A stretch of DNA of 64,000 bases from Aquabacterium sp. A3 (GTDB taxonomy: Bacteria; Pseudomonadota; Gammaproteobacteria; Burkholderiales; Burkholderiaceae_C). The position numbers and the translations under genes were made by a program. The notes beneath the pieces were generated by a model. It had not been told where the DNA came from, did no database searches, and was given only the letters and a program-made list of their open reading frames with translations. Shown in pieces: positions 8,400-16,983 of the stretch. The stretch is from NCBI RefSeq assembly GCF_038069945.1, contig NZ_JBBPEV010000002.1:186001-250000 (forward strand). The letters are read 5' to 3'. Position 1 is the stretch's first letter. Each line of letters starts with the position of its first letter.

Positions 8400-9515
8400 T
8401 CAGGCGCGGGGGCCGGGCACCAGGTGGGCCCGGCGGATGTCGCTCAAGGTGCGGCAACCATTGAGGGCCATGGCGATCTCCAGTTCATCACGCAGCAAGC
8501 GGATGACATGGGCCACACCCAAAGCCCCGGCCACGGCCAGGCCGTGCAGGTAGGGCCGCCCGATCAGCACGGCGTGCGCGCCCAGGGCCAGGGCCTTGAA
8601 CACATCGGTGCCACGGCGGATGCCGCCATCGACCAGCACGGGCCAGTCGGGCCCCACCGCGTCGACCACCTGAGGCAGCGCCCAGGCCGTGGAGACGGCC
8701 GTGTCCAGCGTGCGCCCGCCGTGGTTGGACACGATCACGCCGGCCAGCCCCATGGATTGGGCTTGTTGGGCGTCGGCGGGGTGCAGCACGCCCTTGAGCA
8801 GGATGGGCAGGTGGGTGAGGCCTTGCAGCCAGGCGATGTCGTCCCAGGTGGGGGCGTGGCGCAGCAGGCCGTCGAACAGCGCGCTGCCCCCGGGAGGCAG
8901 GGCTTGCGCCTCCGGCATGCGCAAGCCCTGCAGGTTCACGGCGCTCACGCCGGGTGGCGCCGCAGGCCCTGCGCGGCGTTCGCGATCGCGCACGCCGCTG
9001 CAGGGGGCGTCCACCGTCAGCACCAGGGCTTCGTAGCCGGCGGCTTCGATGCGCCGCACGAACTCGGTGTTGAAGCCGCGGTCGTGCTGCAGGTACATCT
9101 GCATCCACAAGGGGCCGCGATCGGCGTCGTTGCGGATGGCCTGGGCCACGCTTTCCAGCGGGGTGCTGGCCTGGGTGCTGAGCACCAGGCCGGCCTGCTG
9201 GGCGCTGGCAGCGCAGGCCACGCCCAGCTCGCCATCGGCGTGCACCGCGCGGTGCAGGGCCACCGGGGCCAGCATCAGGGGGTGGGCCAGGGTGCGGCCC
9301 AGCAATGTGCGCCTGGTGTGGCCGCCAGCCAGGGGCTGCATCACGCGGGGCCACAGCCGCCATTGGGCCCAGGCCTGGGTGTTGGCGCGCACCGTGTGTT
9401 CATCGGCGGCACCGCCGGCCAGCCAGGCCCAGGTGGCGTCGCTGAGGTGCTGCTGAGCCAGCCCTTCGTAATCGGCCAGGCTCACCACACCCGGGGGCAG
9501 GGCGGGCGTGCTCAC
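8400..9515 (-). CDS. FMN-dependent alpha-hydroxy-acid oxidase/dehydrogenase
   Basis: A 371-residue protein of the lactate oxidase/glycolate oxidase family. Visible are [13 protein letters not shown] near the N-terminus, the FMN-binding QMYLQHD, the active-site Lys in LLKGVLHP, the catalytic His in VSNHGGR, and [18 protein letters not shown] binding FMN phosphate. The GTG at 9515 overlaps the stop of the preceding hydroxylase gene as GTGA, which suggests coupling; a GTG four codons upstream is possible. It oxidises a 2-hydroxy acid, probably lactate-like. No membrane-anchoring loop is obvious, so a soluble oxidase is likelier than a respiratory dehydrogenase. Placement after piuC puts it at the end of a Fur-controlled unit. 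Confidence 0.85.
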   Translation of the reverse strand: MSTPALPPGVVSLADYEGLAQQHLSDATWAWLAGGAADEHTVRANTQAWAQWRLWPRVMQPLAGGHTRRTLLGRTLAHPLMLAPVALHRAVHADGELGVACAASAQQAGLVLSTQASTPLESVAQAIRNDADRGPLWMQMYLQHDRGFNTEFVRRIEAAGYEALVLTVDAPCSGVRDRERRAGPAAPPGVSAVNLQGLRMPEAQALPPGGSALFDGLLRHAPTWDDIAWLQGLTHLPILLKGVLHPADAQQAQSMGLAGVIVSNHGGRTLDTAVSTAWALPQVVDAVGPDWPVLVDGGIRRGTDVFKALALGAHAVLIGRPYLHGLAVAGALGVAHVIRLLRDELEIAMALNGCRTLSDIRRAHLVPGPRA

Positions 9516-10192
9516 ACCTCGGCCCACATGCGCAGGAGGTTGTGGTACGTGCCCGTCAGGCCCACGGTGATGGGGCTTTCGCCTTGCTGGCGCAGGCGCA
9601 GCAGGTTCATGTCCATGTCAAAAAGCAGGCGGCGTTGTTCATCGCTGCGCACCATGCTTTGCACCCAGAAAAAGCTGCACACCCGCGCGCCCCGCGTGAC
9701 GGGCTCGACCCGGTGCACGCTGGTGCTGGGGTAGACCACCAGGTGGCCGGCGGGCAGCTTCACGCCGCGCGTGCCGTAGGTGTCCTGGATGACGAGTTCA
9801 CCGCCGTCGTAATCGGCCGGGTCGGTGAGGAAGAGGGTGCAGCTCACGTCGGAGCGCACTTTGTCGCCCGCGCGTGTGTTGTGCATCACGGCGCCATCGA
9901 CGTGGTCGCCATAGGTGTTGGTCTCGCCGCGGTAGCGGTTGAACTGCGGCGGAAAGACCTTGTGGGGCAGCGCCGCCGAGAAAAACAGCGCGCTGCGGTT
10001 GAGCGCCTGCAGCACGCGCTCCTGGGCAGCCTGGACGGCGTCGGAGTCGGTGCGCAGTTGTTCGTTTTGTTTGGCGTGGATGGCCTGCCCGCCCGCCGTG
10101 GCCCGCCCATCGCGCCAGACGCCCTGGTCCAGCAGCTCGCGCAGCGCGCGAACCTCTTCAAGGTTCAGAACGTCGGGGATGGTCAGCAGCAT
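9512..10192 (-). CDS. piuC: PKHD-type Fe(II)/2-oxoglutarate hydroxylase (PiuC/YbiX family)
   Basis: A 226-residue dioxygenase of the double-stranded beta-helix fold. The iron triad is visible as H-x-D in GDHVDGAV and the distal His in [10 protein letters not shown]; the nearby Arg (VTRGAR) fits 2-oxoglutarate binding. PiuC homologues typically sit beside TonB-dependent siderophore receptors (piuA, fiu), as here, where the receptor ends 32 bases upstream. Their reaction is unproven; modification of a siderophore or a surface protein has been proposed. It is co-transcribed with the receptor and overlaps the following oxidase by 4 bases. Confidence 0.88.
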   Translation of the reverse strand: MLLTIPDVLNLEEVRALRELLDQGVWRDGRATAGGQAIHAKQNEQLRTDSDAVQAAQERVLQALNRSALFFSAALPHKVFPPQFNRYRGETNTYGDHVDGAVMHNTRAGDKVRSDVSCTLFLTDPADYDGGELVIQDTYGTRGVKLPAGHLVVYPSTSVHRVEPVTRGARVCSFFWVQSMVRSDEQRRLLFDMDMNLLRLRQQGESPITVGLTGTYHNLLRMWAEV

Positions 10193-10224
10193 GGCAGGCA
10201 GGGCAGGCCGAAGCCTGCGTCAGG

Positions 10225-12510
10225 TCAGAACAGCACCTTCATAGTGGCGGTGATGGTGCGGGGAGCGCCCGGGGCGTAGAAGCCGCGGTACAGCGAGTCA
10301 GCATACAAGCGGTTGGTCACGTTGGTGCCATTGAGCTTGATCGACACGCTTTCGCTGTAGGCGTACTCGGCCATCAGGTCGAAGGTGGTGAAGGCGGAGG
10401 CCTCGACCGTGCGGTTGCCCTCGGGGTTTTGCTCGCTGCGGTAGTTCACGCCGCCGCCGATGCGCCACTTGGGCGTGAGCTGGTAGGTGGTCCAGAAGCT
10501 GGCGCTGCGCTTGGGGGTCAGACCAGGGCGGTCGCCCTTGCGTTGGGCGTTGCCGGTGCTCACATTGCTCTCGTCAATCCTGGCCTTCGGGATCCAGGTG
10601 TACGACACGTAGGCCTCCCAACCTGTCGCCAATCGACCCGCAATGTCCACGTCCAGGCCCATGGCGTGGCGCTTGCCCGACAGCAGCTGCTGGTCGGCAG
10701 CAGAGTCTGGATCGGTGTTGCGTTCGTTGTACTTCTCGGTGCGGAAGGCCGACGCACTCACCGACAGCTTGTTGTTGAGCAAGTCGAGCTTGGTGCCCAC
10801 TTCGAAGTTGCGGCTCTTTTCGGCCGGGGTGGCGGCATCCTTCAAGGCATTGGCCGAGTTGGGGTTGGGCGTGTTGGCGTAGGTGTCGCCCGAGGTGTTG
10901 AACGAGCTGCCGCCGGCGACGTGGAACGATGCCCAATCGGTGGGCTGGTAGATGGCGCCCAGGCGGTGGCTGGTCAGCCACTGGATGCGGCTGGTGCGGT
11001 TGCCGGTGGACGTGACGTACTCGCCGTGGAAGCGATCGCGTCGCAGGCCCGCCAGCAGTTTGATCTCGGGCGTGATCTCCATCAGGTTCTGGCCGTACAC
11101 GGCGAAGGAAGACGCATCGAAGGTGTTGTACTGGATGTCGGTGCGGGTGTCGACGATGCTGGCGCCATCGTTGGGCGTGCCCACGGTGGTGGCAGGCCGC
11201 GATGGACCGGCGATGTTGTTGTTGCGCTTGGCGTCTTCCTTGACGTAGTCCACGCCCAGGATGATGTTGTGGCGCAGGCCCAGGGCGTTGAAGGTCTTGC
11301 TGAAGTCGCTTTGTGCGATGAGCACGTCCGTTTCGGCGATGCGGCCTTTGCCCGATCGCGTGATCACGGTGTCGTTGTTCAGGTTGTCGATGGTGGTGCC
11401 GCTGGCAAAGCGGTTCACGGTGGCCCACAACTCACGCTCGAAGCGCCCCTGGCGCACGGTGGTTTTGAGCTCACCCCCGCCTCGCACGCGGTGCGTGTGG
11501 CTGATCGTGGCGTAGGTGGCCGAGCCCTTGTTGTAGTCGCTGGCCAGGCCATAGAAGGCATCGTTGGCCAGTTTGGGCACGATGGTGCCATCCTGGATGA
11601 ACCACGGGTGGTTGTAGATGGGGTTGTTGTCGTACTCCAGGTGGTAGGCGCTCACCATGAACTCGTTGGTCTCACCGATGTTCCACCGGAAGGTGGGGGC
11701 GATGCCGCGCTTGGAGATTTCGATGCCGTCGTTGTCGGCTTCTTGAGCCATCACGTTCAGGCGCAGGGCCGAGCTGTCGCTGGTCTTGAAGTTGAAATCG
11801 CCCGTGGCGCGCACGTTGTCGCCGGTGCCCACCGAGATGTTGGCCTCGTGTTGCGTCATCAAAAACGGCGTCTTGCTGACCTGGTTGACGATGCCACCGG
11901 TGGAGCCCCGGCCGAACAGCATGGATGCCGAGCCCTTGAGCACTTCCACGCGCTCCTGGTTGAAGGTGTCGCGCTCGTACAGCGAGGGGTCGCGCAGGCC
12001 ATCGATGTAGATGTCTCCGGCCTGGCTGAGCGAGAAGCCGCGCAGGCGCACGTCCTCTTCACCGGTTTCGCCGGCCTGGAAGGTCACGCCGGCGGTGGTG
12101 CGCAACAGTTCCTTGAAGTCGTCGAGGTTGCGGTCGTCCATCAGCTTTTCAGTGATCACGGTGATGGACTGGGGGATGTCGCGCAGGGCTTGGTTGCCCT
12201 TGCCGATGCGGGTGGTGACGGCCTGGTAGCTGATTTTGGCTTCGGGGCGCTCGGCCTTGCCCTTGACCGACACGGTGGGCAAGGTGCTTTCGACAGCCTC
12301 TGTGGCCTGGCTCACGGTGGCCACGGGCGGGGCCGCCGCAGGGGCCTCGGGGGCGGTTTGGGCCAGGGCGCTGCCGCTCAGCAGGCTCAGGCCCAGGCCA
12401 GCGGCCAGGGCGCCCAGCGAGCCCAGGCTGGACGCACAGGGCAGGTCGGTGGCGGCGGTGTCGTGGGATGTCGGGCGGATGGCTTGGGCCAGGGTGTGGT
12501 GTGATGACAT
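10225..12510 (-). CDS. TonB-dependent siderophore receptor (Fiu/PiuA type)
   Basis: A 761-residue outer-membrane receptor. The export signal ends at GSALAQT near residue 52, following a long polar N-region. The plug domain (about 95-235) shows IPQSITVITEKLM, ELLRTTAGVT, DIYIDGLRD, RVEVLKGSASMLFGRGSTGG and NQVSK, the hallmarks of siderophore receptors. A 22-strand barrel ends in the terminal aromatic residue (KVLF) needed for BamA recognition. The association with PiuC points to catecholate siderophores, but specificity is not readable from sequence. Control is by the promoter with an overlapping Fur box at 12594-12622. It heads the operon receptor-piuC-hydroxyacid oxidase. Confidence 0.92.
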   Translation of the reverse strand: MSSHHTLAQAIRPTSHDTAATDLPCASSLGSLGALAAGLGLSLLSGSALAQTAPEAPAAAPPVATVSQATEAVESTLPTVSVKGKAERPEAKISYQAVTTRIGKGNQALRDIPQSITVITEKLMDDRNLDDFKELLRTTAGVTFQAGETGEEDVRLRGFSLSQAGDIYIDGLRDPSLYERDTFNQERVEVLKGSASMLFGRGSTGGIVNQVSKTPFLMTQHEANISVGTGDNVRATGDFNFKTSDSSALRLNVMAQEADNDGIEISKRGIAPTFRWNIGETNEFMVSAYHLEYDNNPIYNHPWFIQDGTIVPKLANDAFYGLASDYNKGSATYATISHTHRVRGGGELKTTVRQGRFERELWATVNRFASGTTIDNLNNDTVITRSGKGRIAETDVLIAQSDFSKTFNALGLRHNIILGVDYVKEDAKRNNNIAGPSRPATTVGTPNDGASIVDTRTDIQYNTFDASSFAVYGQNLMEITPEIKLLAGLRRDRFHGEYVTSTGNRTSRIQWLTSHRLGAIYQPTDWASFHVAGGSSFNTSGDTYANTPNPNSANALKDAATPAEKSRNFEVGTKLDLLNNKLSVSASAFRTEKYNERNTDPDSAADQQLLSGKRHAMGLDVDIAGRLATGWEAYVSYTWIPKARIDESNVSTGNAQRKGDRPGLTPKRSASFWTTYQLTPKWRIGGGVNYRSEQNPEGNRTVEASAFTTFDLMAEYAYSESVSIKLNGTNVTNRLYADSLYRGFYAPGAPRTITATMKVLF

Positions 12511-12593
12511 GGTGTCTGAGGCTGGGTGTGGGCGCGCGTGGCAGGCACGGACGCGTCAGGTTCGGGGATGGCGATTGATTCGTGGTGTGGCCA

Positions 12594-12622
12594 ATGATAA
12601 CGATTCGTATTGCGATTGTTAA
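12594..12622 (-). promoter_or_regulatory. Fur-box-containing promoter of the siderophore receptor operon
   Basis: On the minus strand there is a -35 TTAACA (12622-12617), a 17-base spacer and a -10 TATCAT (12599-12594), each 5/6 to the sigma-70 consensus. The plus strand over the spacer and -10 reads GATAACGATTCGT (12596-12608), a Fur-box core shared with three other sites in this window. The predicted leader is about 77 bases. Confidence 0.7.
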
Positions 12623-12664
12623 GCATTGTGTCGCCATGACGCACCACCCAGGCATGGGGTGGGC

Positions 12665-12798
12665 AAAAAAAAGCGTTTGTCGCAACCCCGTCAACCGCTG
12701 GCCCTATCCCCACGATCGGGCCAATGGCGTCCCCACGTTGACATCGACGGCATGGTGTCCGGCGACATCGTCTTGACGGGGTCTGGTGCGACAAACGC
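12665..12798 (-). ncRNA. Candidate Fur-regulated small RNA with paired ends
   Basis: Predicted start is G12798, six bases after the -10 of the promoter at 12805-12833. The first 12 bases (GCGTTTGTCGCA, 12798-12787) are exactly complementary to 12673-12684. After a four-base bulge (12783-12786) another 10 bp (12782-12773 with 12685-12694) pair perfectly. The 22-bp stem encloses about 78 bases with smaller hairpins (TGGCCC/GGGCCA and TGTC-GCCG-GACA) and is followed directly by T8 (12672-12665). Promoter, start, terminal stem and T tract thus fit a roughly 130-nt RNA repressed by Fur. A miniature inverted-repeat element with its own ends is the main alternative. No ORF inside has a ribosome-binding site. 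Confidence 0.55.
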
Positions 12799-12804
12799 GT
12801 AGCT

Positions 12805-12833
12805 ATAGTAACGAGAATGATTCGCAATAGCAA
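12805..12833 (-). promoter_or_regulatory. Fur-box promoter for the candidate small RNA
   Basis: Minus-strand -35 TTGCTA (12833-12828), 17-base spacer, -10 TACTAT (12810-12805). The spacer contains the Fur-box core, read on the plus strand as GAGAATGATTCGC (12813-12825). It lies 45 bases after the feoB stop codon and points away from feoB, toward the paired-end element. Confidence 0.6.
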
Positions 12834-12877
12834 ATCATTTCGATGGGCCTGTCAGCAGCAGGGTTGATCCTGCCGTG

Positions 12878-14779
12878 TCAGCCCCAGCCCAGTGCCCTCG
12901 CCAGCTGATAGGTTGCAAACGAGGCGGCATAGGCCAGCACGAACAGGTAGCCGCCTGCGATCAGGGCCATCGACCAGCCACCCGCCTCGCGCTTGATGGT
13001 GGCCAGGGTGCTCAGGCACATGGGCGCGAACACATACCAGACCATCAGCGACAGGGCCGTGGCCAGGCTCCAGCCATGCTGCAAGATGGGGATGAGGGCG
13101 TCGGTGGCGTCGTCGGTCACGTTGGAGAGCGCGTACACCGTGCCCAGGGCACTGACGGCCACTTCCCGCGCGGCCAGGCCGGGCACCAGCGCGATGCTGA
13201 TCTGCCAGTTGAAGCCGATGGGCTCGAACACCACGGCCAGTGCGCGCCCCAGCATGCCCGCCAGGCTGTGTTCGATGGCCGGCCCCGTGGCGCCCACGGG
13301 CGGCGCCGGGAAGCTGGAGAGGAACCACAGCAGCACGGTCAGCGTGAGGATGATGCCGCCCACGCGCCGCAAAAAGATCTGCACGCGTTGCCACAGGCCC
13401 AGGGCGATGTTGCGCGGGCTGGGCCAGTGGTAGTTGGGCAGCTCCATCATCAGGCTGCGCACCTGGCCTTGGGTGGTGAACTGCTTGAGCACCCAGGCCA
13501 CGGCCATGGCGCCCAGGATGCCCGCCAGGTACAGGCCAAACAGCACGAGGCCTTGCAGTGACAGCCCTCCGGCCACCTCGCGCGCGGGCACGAAGGCGGC
13601 GATCAGCAGGGCGTACACCGGCAGTCGGGCCGAGCAGGTCATGAGCGGCGCGATCATGATGGTGACCAGCCGATCGCGTGGGTTGGCGATGGTGCGCGCG
13701 GCCATGATGCCGGGGATGGCGCAGGCGAAGCTCGACAGCAGCGGGATGAACGATCGGCCTGACAGGCCCACGCTGCCCATGAGGCGGTCCAGCAGGAAGG
13801 CGGCGCGGGGCAGGTAGCCCGATTCTTCCAGCACCAGGATGAAGAAGAACAGGATGACGATTTGAGGCAGGAAGACCAGCACCCCGCCCACCCCTGCGAC
13901 CAGGCCGTCAACCACCAGGCTGTGCAGCCAGCCTTGGGTAGGTAGCCAGGCGCTCACCGTGCTGGCCAGCCAGCCCGTGGCCGCTTCAATCCAGCCCATG
14001 GGGGCCTCGGCCCAAGCAAACACGGCCTGGAACACGAAGAACAGCACCATCGCCAGCAGCATGGGGCCCGCCACCGGGTGCAACACGGCCCGATCGATGC
14101 GGTCACTCATGAGGTGCGGCACGCTGGTGTCCAGCCCCAGGCGCTGCAAAATGCCGCGCACGGCTTCGTGATCGCCCCGGGTGTCGGCTTCGGGGTGTGC
14201 GATCGGGGCCTGGGCCGCACCAGGCTCTGCGGTCCGGCCCCACACCGAGGCGTCGTCCAGCCATTGTTTCAGGGCGTCTGCCCCCTGGGCCTTGACGGCC
14301 ACGGTGCTCACCACGGGCACGCCCAGCTCGCGGCTCAGGGCCGCCGGATCAATTGCCAGGCCTCGGCGCTGCGCCAGGTCCACCATGTTCAGGGCCACCA
14401 TGCAGGGCAGGCCCAGGCGCTTGACGGCCAGCACCAGCCGCAGGTTGCGGCGCAGGTGGGTGGCGTCCACCACGCACACCACCAGGTCGGGGCGTTTTTC
14501 GCCCTGGGCGCGGCCGCGCAGCACGTCCACGGTCACCGACTCGTCCAGCGAACGTGGGTGCAGGCTGTAGGCGCCGGGCAGGTCCAGCAGGCGCAAGGTT
14601 TTGCCAGCCGGGGTGATCAGGCGGCCCTCTTTGCGCTCCACCGTCACGCCGGCGTAGTTGGCCACCTTCTGGTGGCTGCCCGTCAGGCGGTTGAACAGGG
14701 CGGTTTTGCCGCAGTTGGGGTTGCCCACCAGGGCCACCAGTGGGCCGCCACGGTGCACATGAACAACGGCTTCTTTCAT
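12878..14779 (-). CDS. feoB: Ferrous iron transporter FeoB
   Basis: A 633-residue inner-membrane Fe(II) transporter. The N-terminal G domain shows G1 GNPNCGKTALFN near residue 17, G3 DLPGAYS and G4 NMVD. A helical spacer leads to a membrane domain with paired Gate motifs (SFACAIPGIMAART and PLMTCSARLPVYALL), in which the conserved Cys residues line the iron path. It is shorter than E. coli FeoB (773), as is usual for this branch. The ATG at 14779 overlaps the feoA stop as ATGA. There is no feoC. Transcription comes from the Fur-box region ahead of feoA. Confidence 0.95.
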   Translation of the reverse strand: MKEAVVHVHRGGPLVALVGNPNCGKTALFNRLTGSHQKVANYAGVTVERKEGRLITPAGKTLRLLDLPGAYSLHPRSLDESVTVDVLRGRAQGEKRPDLVVCVVDATHLRRNLRLVLAVKRLGLPCMVALNMVDLAQRRGLAIDPAALSRELGVPVVSTVAVKAQGADALKQWLDDASVWGRTAEPGAAQAPIAHPEADTRGDHEAVRGILQRLGLDTSVPHLMSDRIDRAVLHPVAGPMLLAMVLFFVFQAVFAWAEAPMGWIEAATGWLASTVSAWLPTQGWLHSLVVDGLVAGVGGVLVFLPQIVILFFFILVLEESGYLPRAAFLLDRLMGSVGLSGRSFIPLLSSFACAIPGIMAARTIANPRDRLVTIMIAPLMTCSARLPVYALLIAAFVPAREVAGGLSLQGLVLFGLYLAGILGAMAVAWVLKQFTTQGQVRSLMMELPNYHWPSPRNIALGLWQRVQIFLRRVGGIILTLTVLLWFLSSFPAPPVGATGPAIEHSLAGMLGRALAVVFEPIGFNWQISIALVPGLAAREVAVSALGTVYALSNVTDDATDALIPILQHGWSLATALSLMVWYVFAPMCLSTLATIKREAGGWSMALIAGGYLFVLAYAASFATYQLARALGWG

Positions 14780-15054
14780 GCGCGCACCGGTGGCGACACA
14801 GGGGTGACCAGGATGCAGGCGGCCTCGGCTTGGCGCAGGGCAAAGGTGGAGTCGCCCACGCGCACCACCAGCGGGTCTCCGCCCGGCCTGGCGCGGTTCA
14901 TGATTTGCACGCGCTCGCCGGGGATGAAGCCGATTTCTTCCAGCCAGCGAGCCCACTCGGGGCTGTGTGCCGGGGGGGTGACGGCCGCCACGGTGGCCGG
15001 GCAATGGTCGGCGAGATGGCTCAGCGTGGCAACGGCAGGGGCGGTGAGGGGCAT
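14776..15054 (-). CDS. feoA: Ferrous iron transport accessory protein FeoA
   Basis: A 92-residue SH3-like protein of the FeoA family (LEEIGFIPGERVQIMNRA, then GDPLVVRVGDSTFALRQAEA). FeoA is a cytoplasmic partner needed for FeoB activity. The stop overlaps the feoB ATG by 4 bases. The start codon at 15054 lies only 10 bases from a possible -10 (TAAAAT, 15069-15064), so the mRNA leader may be extremely short or absent. Confidence 0.92.
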   Translation of the reverse strand: MPLTAPAVATLSHLADHCPATVAAVTPPAHSPEWARWLEEIGFIPGERVQIMNRARPGGDPLVVRVGDSTFALRQAEAACILVTPVSPPVRA

Positions 15055-15063
15055 GGTGCGCCA

Positions 15064-15085
15064 ATTTTAACGAGAATCATTCTCG
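15064..15085 (-). promoter_or_regulatory. Fur box and -10 element of feoAB
   Basis: CGAGAATCATTCTCG (15071-15085) is a perfect 7-1-7 inverted repeat and the best Fur box in the window. It abuts a minus-strand -10 candidate, TAAAAT (15069-15064). No good -35 is visible. It lies 17 bases upstream of the feoA ATG. Confidence 0.8.
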
Positions 15086-15120
15086 CGCCACCCAGGTTTT
15101 TGCCGCGCGCTTGCGCTGGC

Positions 15121-16095
15121 TCAGTCTTGCACCGTCTTGCTGCCGCCGATCTTGGGCGCCGTCTTGACGCTCCACACCATGGTGACGGCCAATACGCCCA
15201 CCACCACGGCCAGCGACACCAGGGCCGGGATCTTGATGCCCCAGTACACCACCAGCATCTTGGTGCCGATGAACACCAGCACCACGGCCAGGCCGTAGTT
15301 CAGCAGGTGGAACTTGGCGGCCATGGCGGCCAGCAGGAAAAACATCGCCCGCAGCCCCAGGATGGCGAAGATGTTGGACGTCAGCACGATGAACGGGTCA
15401 GACGTGATGGCGAAGATGGCGGGGATGGAATCCACCGCGAAGATCACGTCGGTGATGCCCACCAGGGTGCACACCAGCAGCAGCGGCGTGGCCACTTTGG
15501 CGCCGTTGTGCAGGGTGAAGAACTTTTCGCCGTCGTAATGGGGCGAGACGGTCATGAACCGCCGCAGCATCTTCAGGGCGGGGTTGGATTCAAGATCGCC
15601 TTCTTCGTCATTGGCCGTCCACATCTTGATGCCGGTGATCACCAGGAAGGCGCCGAACACGTACAGGATCCAGTGGAACTCGGCGATCAGCCAACCCCCG
15701 ATCAGGATCATGATGGCGCGCAGCACCATGGCCAGGATGATGCCGATCATCAGCACCCGCTTCTGGAAGGCGGCGGGGACCGAGAAGTAGGTGAAGATCA
15801 TCAGGAAGACAAAGATGTTGTCCACCGCCAATGATTTTTCGACCAGGTAGCCGGTGAGGAACTCCAGCGCCTTGGTGTGGGCCACCGCGCTGCCCGACTC
15901 TTGCACGTAGGCCCACCACAAGAACACATTGAAGGCCAGGCTGAGCGCCACCCACACGATGGACCAGCGGATGGCCTCGGGCACGCTGACGGCGTGCGAG
16001 CCTTGCTTCTTGAGCACGGCGAAATCAACGAACAGCGCCAGGACGACGATGGCAATGAAGGCCGCCCAAAGCCAGGCGGGCGCAGATCCGAACAT
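15121..16095 (-). CDS. TerC-family membrane protein (paralogue 2)
   Basis: A 324-residue polytopic protein with the same membrane-embedded acidic motifs as paralogue 1: VDFAVLKK, LVEKSLAVDNIFVF, LRAIMILIGG, GITDVIFAVDSIPAI and SNIFAILGLRAM. The ATG at 16095 has GGAG at a good distance; upstream in-frame starts lack one. It begins 71 bases after hmuV on the same strand, so it may be read with the heme operon, though a -10-like TACAAT (16125-16120) could give it its own promoter. Metal (probably Mn2+) handling is the family-based expectation. Its place between heme uptake and feoAB suggests a link between iron and manganese supply. Confidence 0.87.
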   Translation of the reverse strand: MFGSAPAWLWAAFIAIVVLALFVDFAVLKKQGSHAVSVPEAIRWSIVWVALSLAFNVFLWWAYVQESGSAVAHTKALEFLTGYLVEKSLAVDNIFVFLMIFTYFSVPAAFQKRVLMIGIILAMVLRAIMILIGGWLIAEFHWILYVFGAFLVITGIKMWTANDEEGDLESNPALKMLRRFMTVSPHYDGEKFFTLHNGAKVATPLLLVCTLVGITDVIFAVDSIPAIFAITSDPFIVLTSNIFAILGLRAMFFLLAAMAAKFHLLNYGLAVVLVFIGTKMLVVYWGIKIPALVSLAVVVGVLAVTMVWSVKTAPKIGGSKTVQD

Positions 16096-16166
16096 GGGGG
16101 CTCCAGAAAGTGGCCCTGCATTGTAGTGAGGTGGCGTCATCCGGCCGCCGCCATGGATGCTTGGGC

Positions 16167-16946
16167 TCAGGAAAACGCCAGCCATCCTCTGTGGGGCGCT
16201 GCTTGCAGCCGATGGCAGGCCACCCCCCAGATGCGCCGGATCAGCGTGGGCTCCAGCACGTCTTCACAGCGACCGCACGCGGCCACGCGGCCTTCGTGCA
16301 GCACCACCACCTGATCCGCGTAGGTGTTGGCCAGGTTGATGTCGTGCAGCACCACGACCACGCCCAGGCCCCGGGCGGCCAACTCGCGCAGCAGCCGCAT
16401 GACGCTGTGCTGGTGGGCCAGGTCGAGCGCGGCGGTGGGCTCGTCCAGCAGCAGCCAGCGTGGTGTGGTGTCGCCGGGGTGGGCGGTGATCTGCGCCAGC
16501 ACACGCGCCAGTTGCACACGGGCTTTCTCTCCGCCCGAGAGCTGGTCGTACAGCCTGTCGAGCAGGTGGTGGGCGCCGGTGCGCTGCAGGCAGTCGTCCA
16601 CCAGGCTGGCTTCATGAGGGTGCGGGCAGTCGGCATGGGGGTAGCGGCCCATCTGCACGATGTCGCGCACGCTGAAGTCAAACGGCACTTGGTGCTCTTG
16701 CGACAGCAGGCCCCGGTGGCGGGCCAGGTCCATGGTGTCCCATTGGCTGAGCGGGTGCGGGCCCAGGTGCACCTGGGCGCAGGTGCGGCGGTCCAGTCCC
16801 GCCAGGCAGCCCATCAGGGTGGACTTGCCCGCACCGTTGGGCCCCAGCAGGGCGTGCACCTGGCCGTGGCGCAGGCTCAGATGCTGGATGGCCAGGGTGC
16901 GGCGGCGGCCGTGGTGCACGGACAGGTCATTGGCGCTGAGGTCCAT
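16167..16946 (-). CDS. hmuV: Hemin ABC transporter ATPase HmuV
   Basis: A 259-residue ABC ATPase with Walker A GPNGAGKST (near residue 35), a Q-loop (LLSQEHQ), the signature LSGGEKARV, Walker B WLLLDEPTAALD and the H-loop VLHDINLA. It powers heme import across the inner membrane with HmuU and HmuT. The ATG at 16946 was chosen because the ABC fold begins there. It is 37 bases after hmuU and the last recognised heme gene of the operon. Confidence 0.92.
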   Translation of the reverse strand: MDLSANDLSVHHGRRRTLAIQHLSLRHGQVHALLGPNGAGKSTLMGCLAGLDRRTCAQVHLGPHPLSQWDTMDLARHRGLLSQEHQVPFDFSVRDIVQMGRYPHADCPHPHEASLVDDCLQRTGAHHLLDRLYDQLSGGEKARVQLARVLAQITAHPGDTTPRWLLLDEPTAALDLAHQHSVMRLLRELAARGLGVVVVLHDINLANTYADQVVVLHEGRVAACGRCEDVLEPTLIRRIWGVACHRLQAAPHRGWLAFS

Positions 16947-16983
16947 GGGGTCTCCTGGTAGGGGGATCGGTGGGATCCGTGGA

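Larger units (their letters stand above)
12511..12877. other. 367-base intergenic region between feoB and the siderophore receptor
   Basis: This gap has no convincing protein gene. It holds, reading leftward from feoB, a Fur-box promoter (12805-12833), a self-complementary candidate small RNA with a T8 tract (12798-12665), and the receptor promoter (12622-12594). Confidence 0.7.

Noticed and set aside
10429..12504. 691-codon open frame opposite the siderophore receptor
   Set aside because: A shadow of the receptor; composition typical of antisense frames in GC-rich DNA.
12673..12798. Small ORFs inside the paired-end element
   Set aside because: Short frames (about 20 codons) without ribosome-binding sites.
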